A stretch of 15,502 bases of DNA from Phoronis ovalis (Eukaryota > Phoronida > Phoronidae): assembly GCA_028565635.1 (NCBI GenBank), contig JAOXYB010027501.1, forward strand, positions 1-15,502, in the 5' to 3' direction. Under the pieces are notes generated by a model. That model worked only from the letters and a program-made list of their open reading frames with translations. It was not told the origin of the DNA and made no database searches. Position numbers and translations under genes: made by a program. Below, piece after piece: positions 1 to 10,644 of the stretch (positions are counted from its first letter, which is position 1; each line of letters opens with the position of its first letter).

Positions 1-312
1 TAGAATATCCCATTGGATACTATATTAATATTTATTTATTTAACTAATATAACAACTTTTTGAGCCAGCTGACTGTGTCCTGACTCTAGCCTGCAGAGAA
101 AAGTAGCTTACTTTTCGGAACCCAAGTGGAAATAAAAATGCTCAAATACGTATGACAGTCAGGTAAAATTAGACAAATGAACTTCATAGTTTCTCTGGTA
201 CAAGTGTTTATTCAGAAATGAATCAATTATATTTACCCAAATGCTATTTCACGATATCAGCAGTGAACCCGGTAACCGAGAAACACATACAGCTAGCAAA
301 GCGACCAACTAA

Positions 313-320
313 TGACGTCA
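313..320. promoter_or_regulatory. CRE palindrome TGACGTCA
   Basis: A perfect 8-bp cAMP-response element/bZIP (CREB/ATF) consensus in a locally CpG-rich stretch. An 8-mer can occur by chance; its value rests on closeness to the CTCF-like site 36 bp downstream. Confidence 0.3.
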
Positions 321-355
321 CCTATGCGCGGAAAGACGAGTGCGCATCCCGTGAA

Positions 356-369
356 CCAGTAGGTGGCGC
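356..369 (+). promoter_or_regulatory. CTCF-like core motif
   Basis: CCAGTAGGTGGCGC fits the CTCF core consensus CCASYAGRKGGCRS at all 14 positions. CTCF is a bilaterian insulator/looping protein, so the call has meaning only if the host is a bilaterian. Similar words also occur in dispersed repeats, so this may not be a bound site. Confidence 0.35.
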
Positions 370-867
370 GATTTGTTGTTTTCGTCTATTGCTTTCCCCA
401 TTTACTGTCATACAATCTTTTCATATATTTTTATAAATTATCTGACACTCCTGATGAAGTTTTTATTCAGCCATAATTTAAAATATGTTGCATGCCTACG
501 GCTGGTTCTCTGTGCATGCGAACGTGACCTTTAAATTTTTGGTAAGTCTGACCAAAGAACACATACTGGAAATTAAGAAAATTTGACACAGGATATAACT
601 GAAATAATTTCATCAAGTTTCAATAGAAAGTGGCATTTACAAAGAAACTGTGTGTTTCATTTGTTTTGTGCTTAGTTTTTCCTAATTTTAAAAAGCAGTG
701 GCCTACATAAGAGGAAAGGAGAGAAAAAAGGAAAGTACTGGTTGCCAGTATAGTGCTGCAACTATATCGGTTACTACAGCTGAATAGCCTAATTGCATTC
801 AGCAACAAAAAACATAGGCAGCAATGTAATCTGCCATCAGTAATAATGAATATTTTATATTTTGTAG

Positions 868-966
868 GTGTGCATACTGTTGCCTATGCTTTCCCGAAAG
901 TAAAGATTGTCACTACAGCAGTTGACAAAGAAGTGAATGAGAACTTTCACATCCTTCCTGGCATAG
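868..966 (+). CDS. UCKL1: UCKL1-like, penultimate coding exon
   Basis: 99 bp, bounded by acceptor ttttgtag (ends 867) and donor gtaatg (from 967). It reads two bases of a split glycine codon, then 32 codons from VHTVAYAFP to LPGI, then one base of the next glycine. The boundaries follow from the protein alignment with the next exon, which restores [13 protein letters not shown] exactly. Confidence 0.88.
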
Positions 967-1730
967 GTAATGCATGCAGTTCCAAAATGCGCACCCAGGC
1001 TTCCTAATTTATCAAACTGATATAATTCCACTTTTCAATATTAGTCGAGATTCGTAACCCATGTTTGAAGAATTGGACATTCCTCAGAATTTATTTGCCC
1101 TTTTCAAAGTAATTATTACATAATATAAGAAACATTTATTATTGTGTGTTACAAGAAAAGTCTTAACAACTAAAAATAACATGTAAAGTGGATGGAAAAT
1201 ATTTCTTTAAAAAGCTAAGACTCCATTTCTGAAAATCTTACATTTTTCTGTCCATCCACACAGTGGCTGGACATATATATATAGTTATGGGCTGTGTAAC
1301 ACTTTCTTTGTCTCGCAATATAACAGCTTCAGTTTTTTGTCGGATCAACTTCACATTTGGCAAAGGTTAAATACATTTCAAAATGCAGGTCGTTTATAAT
1401 GTTGAACTTGATTTATTTACTTTGTCAACTTGTTACCATGTTTGTTCTCGAGAGGGCATGTCACCTTGCGCCCATTTTCAGAAAGGTGAAGCTTTGACTG
1501 GTTAATTTGAAGGCGGATTAATATAGGCTATAGGCTGGTAGGCTAGATGATATTTCTGGATAGTACATGGTAAGCTATTGTTGTCTCCATAAATCTCATG
1601 CAGCTTTATCTAATAATTCTGAAATATGAGTCTTTAATAGCTACATGTAACTAATAGTGCTTTGTTTATTGTAGGAAATTTCGGTGATCGTTATTTTGGA
1701 ACAGAGTTGCAGAATGTGGAAGTCTGTTAA
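868..1730 (+). CDS. UCKL1: UCKL1-like uridine-cytidine kinase, C-terminal end (3' partial gene, last two coding exons)
   Basis: Two exons (868-966 and 1675-1730) splice in phase 1 (G|GA, glycine) and end at TAA 1728-1730. The joined peptide has the block [19 protein letters not shown], then PGIG, then NFGDRYFGT. This is the uracil/PRPP-binding C-terminus of the UPRTase fold, as found in UCKL1 proteins, where an N-terminal uridine/cytidine kinase domain is fused to a UPRTase-like domain. Known role of the family: pyrimidine salvage, making UMP/CMP from nucleosides; the UPRT half is often thought inactive in animals. After FGT only eight residues remain (ELQNVEVC), so the tail is short. The first exon starts in phase 1 (x|GT), so a preceding exon must exist; I did not find it in 1-867, so it should lie outside the window. 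The alternative is a stand-alone UPRT homologue; the AYAFP and [12 protein letters not shown] wording favours UCKL1. Confidence 0.85.
1675..1730 (+). CDS. UCKL1: UCKL1-like, last coding exon and stop
   Basis: 56 bp, after acceptor ttattgtag (ends 1674). It encodes the rest of the split glycine, NFGDRYFGT, and the short tail ELQNVEVC before TAA. The preceding intron (967-1674, 708 bp) shows no gene; it contains an AT run near 1272-1282 and nothing else I can name. Confidence 0.88.
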
Positions 1731-2670
1731 AACAAATTATTAGTAGTATGTTTTTTTGATAATTAGATTCACTATAGCAGACCATGGAAGTAATAGTACT
1801 AATTCTAATAGAGTGTTTCTAAAAGACAGTGTGAATTTTCACCATAAGCTAATAAATACGATCCCAGTACAGTGGGTTGCATACATGGACAGTGAGACAG
1901 TGACACATACACGAATTGCAGATTTGCATTGACCACATTGACCAGGGGATTAATTGTTCTTGAAATTGATAAATAAACAAATAAATTTGTAATATTATCT
2001 TTGTTCCTCATACTTTTTACACATCGATCACTTTATGGAATATACCTTCCTGCTGTAATACCCTGATAACTTGGTTTGTACTAAGTGTATTTGTGGCGAT
2101 ATCTGTTAGTGTAAAAATATAAGTAACACCATATAAATCTTTACTTTTGAGGGCAGTGGTTTATTGCAAGTACCAGGTATACTTTATAAACTGATAGAAT
2201 GTAGCTAACAATGTTCACTTCAGCAACACAGATGTGTTCGTCAGGCAAGGGTGGCATAGATGTCGAGCACAACAAAAATATCCAAATGTGGAATTAGATT
2301 TTAGGTGTTAAAACACAAATATTATTAAAATAATATGTTTTATCAGCAAGTGATTAGTGTTTGGTAATAGTATTAGTGACATTTGATGTACTACTCTTTG
2401 AAATTAGCAAGGGTGTAAAAATAGATGTCAACATAACTCTTACCAAATGGATAACAGTTTGGAGTATCATTTATGCATATTATGAAACACTGTCAAAGGC
2501 AAAATTATAACTCTTCGGGATCGTTTATTGTACTAGGTGCCAGGGGAGTCGCATGGATTAAAGGATAGGTTCATGTGTGCGAACGAAAAGGTATTAAATT
2601 TTAATAACATAAGGGTACATTTTTCATCATCAGATGGGGGGGGGTGTGAGGCCCAGTGTTAAAAACCCTG
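1731..2670. other. UCKL1 3' UTR and intergenic DNA
   Basis: The first part is the likely UCKL1 3' UTR. The remainder is AT-rich with scattered AATAAA words and a G9 run at 2636-2644 just before the minisatellite. I see no coding exon on either strand. Confidence 0.6.
1851..1856 (+). terminator. Candidate UCKL1 polyadenylation signal
   Basis: AATAAA 121 bp after the UCKL1-like stop codon. Further AATAAA copies lie at 1972-1977 and 1980-1985, so the true site is uncertain in this AT-rich sequence. Confidence 0.4.
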
Positions 2671-2962
2671 AACCTGTGGTAAATGAAGATCACCAAAAAT
2701 ATGCCCCGTCGTAAATGAAAAAAAAACATGAAAAATATACCCCGTCATAAGTAACTCCCGAAATAAATACCCTGTGGTAAATAAATATGGAAAATTTACG
2801 AACTTTAATTTTTCATACCTGTCGTAAATGCGTTTTACAAGAAATACACCCTGTTATAAATGAATATTTTTTGAAAATATCATCATACCCTGTGGTAAAT
2901 AAGGCTGAGAAGCGTGAAAAATATAGGTCTACCCTGTGGTAAATGCTGGAGCTGAAAAAAGG
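2671..2962. repeat. Degenerate minisatellite, about 8 copies
   Basis: Imperfect tandem repeat with the core word tacCCTGTGGTAAATgaa, recurring every 30-48 bp. Cores lie near 2673 (CCTGTGGTAAATGA), 2704 (CCCCGTCGTAAATGA), 2739 (CCCCGTCATAAGTA), 2769 (CCCTGTGGTAAATAA), 2818 (CCTGTCGTAAATG), 2848 (CCCTGTTATAAATGA), 2888 (CCCTGTGGTAAATAA) and 2931 (CCCTGTGGTAAATG). Spacer lengths vary and most spacers contain a GAAAAATA-like stretch. The block sits between a G9 run (2636-2644) and a C8 run (3020-3027). Confidence 0.85.
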
Positions 2963-2977
2963 GGGCCTATTAGGCGG

Positions 2978-3000
2978 CACATATATATATATTATATATA
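2978..3000. repeat. AT dinucleotide microsatellite
   Basis: A short interrupted (AT)n run directly after the minisatellite, followed by a C8 homopolymer at 3020-3027. Confidence 0.8.
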
Positions 3001-3494
3001 GCGACTTTGAATGTGAGTACCCCCCCCGAGCCGAAGACCCAATAGTCCGAAGGTTCATTGGTCCGAAAATCCATCGATCACACTACCTTGCAAATAACAT
3101 TGGTTTTGTGATAAGTTGTCAAATTGGAACATAGCATGTATTAAGTTTTTTTATATGACTCATGATGAACACGAGAAATTATAAGCAGAAATTAAAGAAG
3201 TCCTGTTAGAATAAACTTTTGTGCATTTCTGTCCTATAATGGAGCCCTTTCTCGTTGTGGTTACAGGATTCATTAAATGTGAAATAGTGTATCCTGTGAA
3301 TAAAATAGTATTATTTTATTATTATTTATTTTATTGCTTAATAGAAAACGTGAATTTTGAGGGTAAATTATTGAAATGATTTTCCGAAGCCTTACATTTT
3401 ATATGTTATCATCATACTTCCTGATGGAGTAGACTTTAAACTCGAAATATCATAGACTGTACAATTACAAATGCAACACCGCATATTACAGAAC

Positions 3495-3500
3495 TTTATT
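3495..3500 (-). terminator. Candidate polyadenylation signal of xylose isomerase
   Basis: AATAAA on the minus strand (tttatt on +), 52-57 nt past the stop codon, a normal position for a short 3' UTR. More copies occur at about 3315-3335. Confidence 0.5.
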
Positions 3501-3551
3501 AATTCAGTTCATACAATTAACTATGTTTTAATATGCGAAGCACGATACAAA

Positions 3552-3635
3552 TTAAACATAATAATTCAGCATGGATTCATAGTGTTCTTGTTGGCCGGAT
3601 CTCATAGTCGGTTCTCCATTCTTCAAGATGTAACT
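3552..3635 (-). CDS. xylA: xylose isomerase exon 13 (stop codon)
   Basis: 27 codons plus TAA. It starts SYILKNGEP, then [10 protein letters not shown], and ends LNYYV. This is the conserved XylA C-terminal arm (family pattern: ...NGEP..SG.QE...). Acceptor tgatttcag. It joins exon 12 in phase 0. Confidence 0.94.
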   Translation of the reverse strand, partial: SYILKNGEPTMRSGQQEHYESMLNYYV

Positions 3636-6600
3636 CTGAAATCAAACATATTAAAATATTACCAGTTTATCCCGATAATAGTGAAATACATGTGGAAACA
3701 AATCATAGGTAAGAATATAATGTGTGGCACAAAAAAATATATTCCTTAATATGTAACACTTATTTTGTATTAGAAACTTATCTATTTTTTACTGTACAAG
3801 TACAAACGAACTTGAAAAAATCACACTCTAGAACACTCTAAATCTGCCTGTGAAACTCATCTATTTTACCTCAAGTTCTTCCAGAGTAGCTTTACCATCA
3901 GCAATTTTTTTTCCGATGCCTTTCTTGAAGCTACTATATCGTTCATGCACATGATCATCCATGGTTCCTTCACCAATCAGTTTGGCAGCATTACGAAGAC
4001 CTGTTAAGTAAATGAGAAAGTTTTAATTATTTTTTTATTTTAAGGGTATTTGTTTATATTGTACATTTAAGTGCATGTTATTTAACTTAATGTTCTTTTT
4101 GTAATGAAATTTTTTGAGACATCCTGCTAACAAACTAACTAACAAATATACAAACAGACAGGTGTGAATAAATAACCTTTGCACCTCCAATAATATACAG
4201 CACAAACTTGTTTATTAGTAGCAACTTGTGTACATGTACCTCTTGCAAAAGCATCCATGGCACCAATATGTGCAACAAACATGTCTCTGACATCTGTTGA
4301 CTCTCGCCTAACTTTTGCATCAAAGTTTAAACCACCAGGCTGCAGGCCACCCATTTTTAAAATGGTCTGAATAAGTACACATATGAAGATTAATGCATGC
4401 ATGTGACCACCTCAATAATGCCTTATACACAAAAGTCTAGGCAATCCACACTCCAACACATTATCTCGTGCCTTCAAAACGTTTCTCCGTAATGTTTGCT
4501 TTTTCTAAGATCGTAGATAGTTTGTAATTATAAGACAATTTGAATTTATGGTTTTTTATTTTTTCTTTGGCGCTGGCTTTTTTGGTTGTTTTTATTCAAA
4601 GGAAAATCAAATTACCAAAAGTTGATAGGATTATTTGAGCTATGAATTTTATTAGTTGTAAGGTGGTAATTTGGGAAATTTTTATAATGCTTGAAATTAC
4701 TATAGAAATGGATAGGAAATTGCCTGCTGTTTAAAGTATCAAGTCAAACAAATAGTGTTCAAAAAACGTTCACTGGTCGAGGCCGACAGGTACTAGACCT
4801 AGTATATCTTACACAATATAACGTTGAATGACAGCTTTTTTTATATTGAAGATGATGTTAGCTCGGATGTATAAATTCTAAGGATAAGTAAATAAAACTC
4901 TTAGAGTTTTACTAATATATCCTAGGTAATAGTTATAAACTACAGGTAAAATTAAAATGCCACCAACACCTTAAAATTCTAAACTGATCAGATTGTAGTA
5001 AAATAATTATGTTATATCAAGTTGGTGTTTACCCTATCCGTTATATTTCACATGCATCACTATGGCATAATTTCGATTCTCAGGTTGGTATGCATAATAT
5101 CAGTTGTTCCGACATAGCTACATTTGTAACTAACATTGCTTAGCTTTGATTTTCGTTATCTATAACCCTCAGTGCAGACTCATCATCACCATGATATCCT
5201 GCGATGACGTGAGCAATGGTTTATTTAGTGTTGTATCAGAAAAATGGACTTTTATGGTAAGTTGATAGTATTATATTTTAATAGTCGTTACCTTCATAGC
5301 CATTGTGGTATTCTTGACATCCATAGGGAACTGATCAGTATCCCATCCAAGGTCAGGAGACCCAGTGTTTGAATCCACTGAACCAAGCATGCCAAACCTA
5401 TAGCAAAATTATTACTCGTTGCATCAATACACAATTTTCCACAAATTTTCAATTCCAGTACTAAGCTAAGAAAATAACCAGTTATAGAATACAAGATTAG
5501 TCCTAATATTTGAAATTTACTGCTTCCAGTTTTGCACTGGGGTAGGAAGTGACTGTCAGTGAAATATTGAATAGTGTGTAAACGGTGTATACTCTTTCAT
5601 TATGTACTGTACAGTAATAATATGACATCGTGGATAAAGTTACAAGACCATAGTACCAAATGCATTAGTGCCTATTATGATCTTTAGGTCAAAAGGTCTT
5701 GCTATTGAGGATAATTAACTGTGGTGGTGTGACAATTTTTTAACACTAAAGGCAGTTATTCAAATAATTACACAATGCCAAAAGTATTTTCAAACTTGAT
5801 TTTTCAATTTAAATAATGTACTTACGCTGCTGCCATAACAATGTCGTGTTCGTAACAATGACCAGCTAGAGTTGTATGGTTCGGTTCCACGTTGATTTTG
5901 AAATGCTCCTCCAAACCAAAATGTCTCAAGAACCCGATAACAGTCATGGCATCTTTAACAAAAGTATTAAATTATTTTATTAAATCCTTTGTGTAGTTGT
6001 TTCTCATATTTGAGTGTTTCTTACATTACTCACAAGTTGCTTTTTTTTTTAAATCTGGATATACAAAAAAACGCTTGTTTTGCTTCTCGGCATTTTGCTG
6101 GTTCAAAAGGAATGAAAGATTCACAAATCATGTTAAAGAGTTTATTTATTAGATGTTGATGCATGCTTTACATGATTGGCTATTTTTCATTTTTATTGTT
6201 TTATTCTTACCATAATCATATTGATGTTTTGATGGTTCCTTTGGTTTAGGTTCAATCAAGAGCTGACCAGTGAATCCAATCTTCTGCTTGTACCCTACAG
6301 ATAGAAATCGATACCTGTTGTAAACAAGGAATGGAACATGTCTAGAATACATTAAAAGTCAGTCTCTTTCATGAATTTGTCTCTAAAAGAACAGTACAAT
6401 ATAATTGGAGAAAACACAGAGTAAAGCTATCATGTTAACTGCAAATAACACAGTATATTTATGTGAGAGGAAGTTGTTATATATGGTAGAATACAATTCA
6501 TATTCAATCCACTTCAATAGTTACAAATCCTTTTATAGTATCATGTCTGAAATTCCGATAAAAAGTTCACAAATCATGCTGACATGACCATTGATTTGTT

Positions 6601-9600
6601 TTTGAAATTGCTGATTGTAGGCCACCTGGTGGAAAGGAACTTGAAAGCTGCCTCTACACAAAAAATCCCATGAAAAAGGTATTATGAAATTCTGACTTCT
6701 GTCATTATGTCCTAAATAATACCCACCTTCAAGTAAAATAATCAACATTGCCAAAACAAAAGAAAACAGGAGAAAAAAGGAAATATGCTTTGCAAGATCT
6801 ATACAATATCTTTAATACAGTTTAATTTTTGAAACTGTTGATTTTATGATCAAATTATACTTAAACTTGTTACTTTTATGTATGTCATATAAAACACTCT
6901 TACCAACAACCATCTTGAACAAGTTAGCCATGTGAGTAAGTTCTGCTTTTACGTCAGTGTTTAGAAGCGTTTGATAACCCTCTCGTCCTCCCCAGAATAC
7001 TAAAATTAAAAAGAACCAATGAACGACATCATTCAGTGAGTACTAATTTCATAGCCATCATGTTACAGTTTATGTTCTTTAATCAGGAAACTGGAACAGA
7101 TAAACATAACGTAAAATTAACTGTTCGAACTTGAGCACGCATATAAGCTGAGGCTTCACGTTTTTACAAGTCTTTTCTCTGGGATGATCAAGAGAACTTA
7201 TGCAAACAATCGAAAATGTATGTCGTAGCCAGTCAACAAAATGGAGGGTTAAATTTGTTTTTAGGAATGAAGATAGGAGTTTCTATATATTTGAATGAGT
7301 TTAATTATATTCAGGTAAGGGCTCTACTTGAAGAGATTAATATTTAGCAGCTTTGAAGAAAGTGGACCCTTGTGCAACTATTTTTGTGTGTCTCACACAA
7401 CTGTATTATATCATAATAGCACTCATGGAATTTGCAACAGCTTTGATAGAAAACGCAACTACAAAATGCACAAACACGTACATATTGTTAGATGTGAGGT
7501 TAACCATTTACTAGGTACCCTCCATGAATAGTAAACTGTTTGCTTACCATAGTTCTCCGCTCCAAGTTTCTTAGCAATTTCTAATCCTTTCTTTATCTGA
7601 GCTCCTGCATATGCTACTACATGTGCGTCAGGGTTGGTGCCAGCTCCATTCATGAACCTGGTGCAAATAGTAAATATAAAATATGTCTATCAACAGGATC
7701 CTTTTAATTGCAGTTTCCGAATTTCGCTCTTTGGAATTTATTGGAGTCGATTACACAATGGCACCCAACCTCCCAAGCACATAGAGAGCAAAAAGCGCTG
7801 GAAACTACGTGCATTTTGTAAGTACTTTAAGATTCATTATAAATTCGTTTAATTCCTTCAAGACCCCTATAAACGTGATGTGTTTGCGTTTATTTAGAGA
7901 AAAATTTAATTTTACAATACATTTCAAAACAATTTCTCTCTGGTGGAAGCGATTTAAAACTGTTACCAGAATCTGTTTGATCACTGAACATTCATATTTT
8001 AAAAGTCTAATTTTACACATACACGCGCTACATCTTATTTTTATTTGCTAGAGTTATCATCACTTAATAATATTACACGAATCATTACCTGGGGTGTGCA
8101 AATAAATTGCAAGTAGCCCAAAGACATTTTACTCCAGTCTTTTGTTGTAATTCCAAAGCCAAGTCTGTTATTTCATCCAAGTTTCTGTTCGATTCCGCCA
8201 AATTTTTACCTTCAGGAGCAATATCCCTATTCAAATAATAAGTAAATGAGTGTTCATAAAATCAACGGTGGGGTACAATTGTGTTATATATCTCAGATGA
8301 TTAGACATGCTTGACCAGTGTCCAAATATACTTAGGTGATGTAATATAAATACTGGAAGACTAGATGTTGCCAATTTATGCCTGGGACAAATTGTTGCTC
8401 ATTGGAATATTGGAAAATGTTGTAGTAAGATCTGTTCGTTCCCAGTTGGTGCTGAAATTTTTTTGTCAAATTTGACAGAGCTTTCGTATAGTTGGCAAAG
8501 GAATATCCTTCGCTTGTCAGAACTTTATTTTTGATCATGAGTGATAGACAAAACTGTAAACGTAGGATGCCATTAAAAGATCATGAAAAGTAATTAAATG
8601 GCGTCATAGCAAACCCACCTGTCGTGAAAAGTCCAGTATTTGACTCCCAACTTTTCAAAGAATTCAAATGCAACACGTAATCGCCTTTTAGCATTGTCCA
8701 TGGAATCTGTACCATCATCCCACGGGCGTTCAAATGTTCCAAAACCAAAAGGATCTGCACCTATATATAGCAAATGTAAACGTCGTAGAATACACTGTTG
8801 TTTTCCACAACGTTTATATAGAAATAAATGTGAATCTGAGAAATCCATTACCACATGTACCGGTTAAGTAACTAACCTGTTCCTCTAAATGTGTGCCAGT
8901 AACAAACGGAAAATCTTAGCCATTCTTCCATAGTTTTCCCTTTGATTTTCTACAAAATTAAAAATTGTATTACAATTATCAAATTTAAAAATCACATATC
9001 ATGTAATTAGTTCTAGATATTTATCAAATTGACTTGAAATCCGATGATTCAAATTATTTTTTCAAAAAGTATAGATTTTATTTATCACGTTGGGATGTAA
9101 TAATGCCAGTGCTTTACTTGCCATAGTCACTGAGGGGCCCGGCTACTAACAATCGATCCCGATGATGCATAACACAGTATGTTTTAGTTAATGGTTACAT
9201 GTCTTTGGGAACGAGACCTACCTTTACTAACAAATTATTTTCTTGGCATACTAAGAACAAATACATATAACCGGATTTACCTCCTTAGGATTGTAATGCT
9301 TGAAAACCATGGTGTCAGTAGGTCCTGCATCTGGCTTATACGGAATCTTTCCAATGCCTGAAATATAAAACGATCTCGAGACATGTACAAATATACTAAT
9401 TGTTTATTAAATTGTCAGTGCTAATGTAGTCCTTGATGTCCGCCTTAAATTACATGGCAAAATGGAAGTATTAGCTTAAACATGCAGCCATATATAACTT
9501 AGTATATATTCTAGTATTAAGAAAACCATTAAAAACTGCAAAAAAATAATTGTTTTTTAAGGATAATTTTCTAGTTATCTTTCTGGGAAGTGATAACGTA

Positions 9601-10612
9601 ATAATTTGATATCGGAAATATTCACGATTTTGATTTACGTGTTTTTATGTCAAATAAGGATAGCACAAAAGTGCATTTAAAAGCATTTAATTTTATCCCA
9701 TATATACTGGTTCAGAAAAAGCGACATACGCCTTATATAGTATTGTTAAACTGTATTTCAATCGGAAAGATTGTCTCACCATATCTCTCAAGACTATTAT
9801 TTCAATTTGCAATGTGCATGCTACTCATGATTTAATTCTTTATTTTTCAAGTCTCACGTTCTGTTTCTTCATTTTAATGTTTCATAAATTTTCATGCCAG
9901 CAAATAATATAACTCAACTGACAAAAAATGTAGATACTGATAAAAAAAATAGGCACTGAATATTCAAAACGATTTTTAATATAATTTAGAGACAATTCAC
10001 ATTGCGAATTTTAATGGTTTAGAATCTCAAAACGATCAAAATGTTCAAGAAAAAGAAGTCATTTGTTTACTAATGTCTCATATATAACTTGCATAGTATG
10101 AAATTCGCGATATAAAACTCCTTTTACTAGAAATAGTTGCATTTAAACTTATACATTTTAAAACAAATTTAAATGCTAATAATTTTAATTAAAAGGTGTT
10201 GTAATTACTTTTTACAATAATTCAATTCGATATACAAAAAACATTATTTTTGTTGAACGATAATCTTATAATTTCCATACGTATGTATTCCCGTGATCCA
10301 AAGTTAACCCGATCCCATCAAGGTGTCAACCCACGGTTCACGACAGGTCCAATCATAATTCAACATAATATGAAAGATTGTATTCGTCAAAGGGGACAAA
10401 GATAAACAAAAGATTCTTACTGTTAAATTTTACCCTGCTGTAATGAGATTGCTCTTAAATGAGCGATAAAGCATTAAATCAAATAAGACAATTGAGTTTG
10501 TTCCTTCTGCCTATTTTCCTTATTCAATAAGGAAAAAGGAGATGTTTTCTTTTTTCTTATTCGATTGAGGGTTTCATGATAGCCTTGCTCAAGTCCTTGT
10601 GAACTTAAAACA

Positions 10613-10644
<32 letters not shown>

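Larger units (their letters stand above)
1..867. other. Presumed UCKL1 intron; no exon seen
   Basis: I found no sequence coding for the expected preceding UPRTase segment, and no other recognisable protein. The block at about 290-370 is richer in CpG than its surroundings and holds a perfect CRE palindrome and a CTCF-like site, listed separately. The 72-codon open frame at 218-436 has no family resemblance and no exon-like splice sites. Confidence 0.6.
2963..3551. other. Intergenic DNA and xylose isomerase 3' UTR
   Basis: Contains the AT and C8 tracts, a small pair of near-repeats around 3040-3071 (CAATAGTCCGAAGG followed by CATTGGTCCGAAAA), an ATT-rich run at about 3305-3335, and the 3' UTR of the minus-strand xylose isomerase at its right end. 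No coding exon is seen. Confidence 0.6.
5398..9280 (-). other. xylose isomerase introns 2-9: non-coding content
   Basis: Intron sizes: intron 2 331 bp, intron 3 116, intron 4 392, intron 5 431, intron 6 548, intron 7 609, intron 8 258 and intron 9 428. Open frames such as 6405-6587(+), 6533-6754(-), 7328-7531(+), 7809-8051(+) and 8332-8538(-) lie inside them and look non-coding. No repeat or RNA gene was recognised. Confidence 0.75.

Noticed and set aside
218-436. 72-codon frame as an earlier UCKL1 exon
   Set aside because: It does not resemble the UPRTase region expected before [10 protein letters not shown] and has no matching donor in phase 1.
535-547. Donor-like GGTAAGT as the end of the previous UCKL1 exon
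   Set aside because: The sequence before it does not encode the conserved residues expected before the split glycine in any frame.
2671-2962. CRISPR-like array
   Set aside because: The repeats are degenerate, spacers are of uneven length and similar to one another, and the setting is an animal genome; it is a minisatellite.
3471-3749. 92-codon plus-strand frame
   Set aside because: It is the complement of xylose isomerase exon 13 and its flanks, with no resemblance to a protein family.
3861-3872. TAG at 3861-3863 as the normal end of xylose isomerase
   Set aside because: The downstream exon at 3635-3552 has a good acceptor, the right phase and the conserved family C-terminus.
10617-10644. 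T28 run as the poly-A tail of a retroposon on the minus strand
   Set aside because: It lies inside one arm of the inverted repeat, and the opposite arm has an A/T-rich counterpart, so it is better explained as expansion within the fold-back element.
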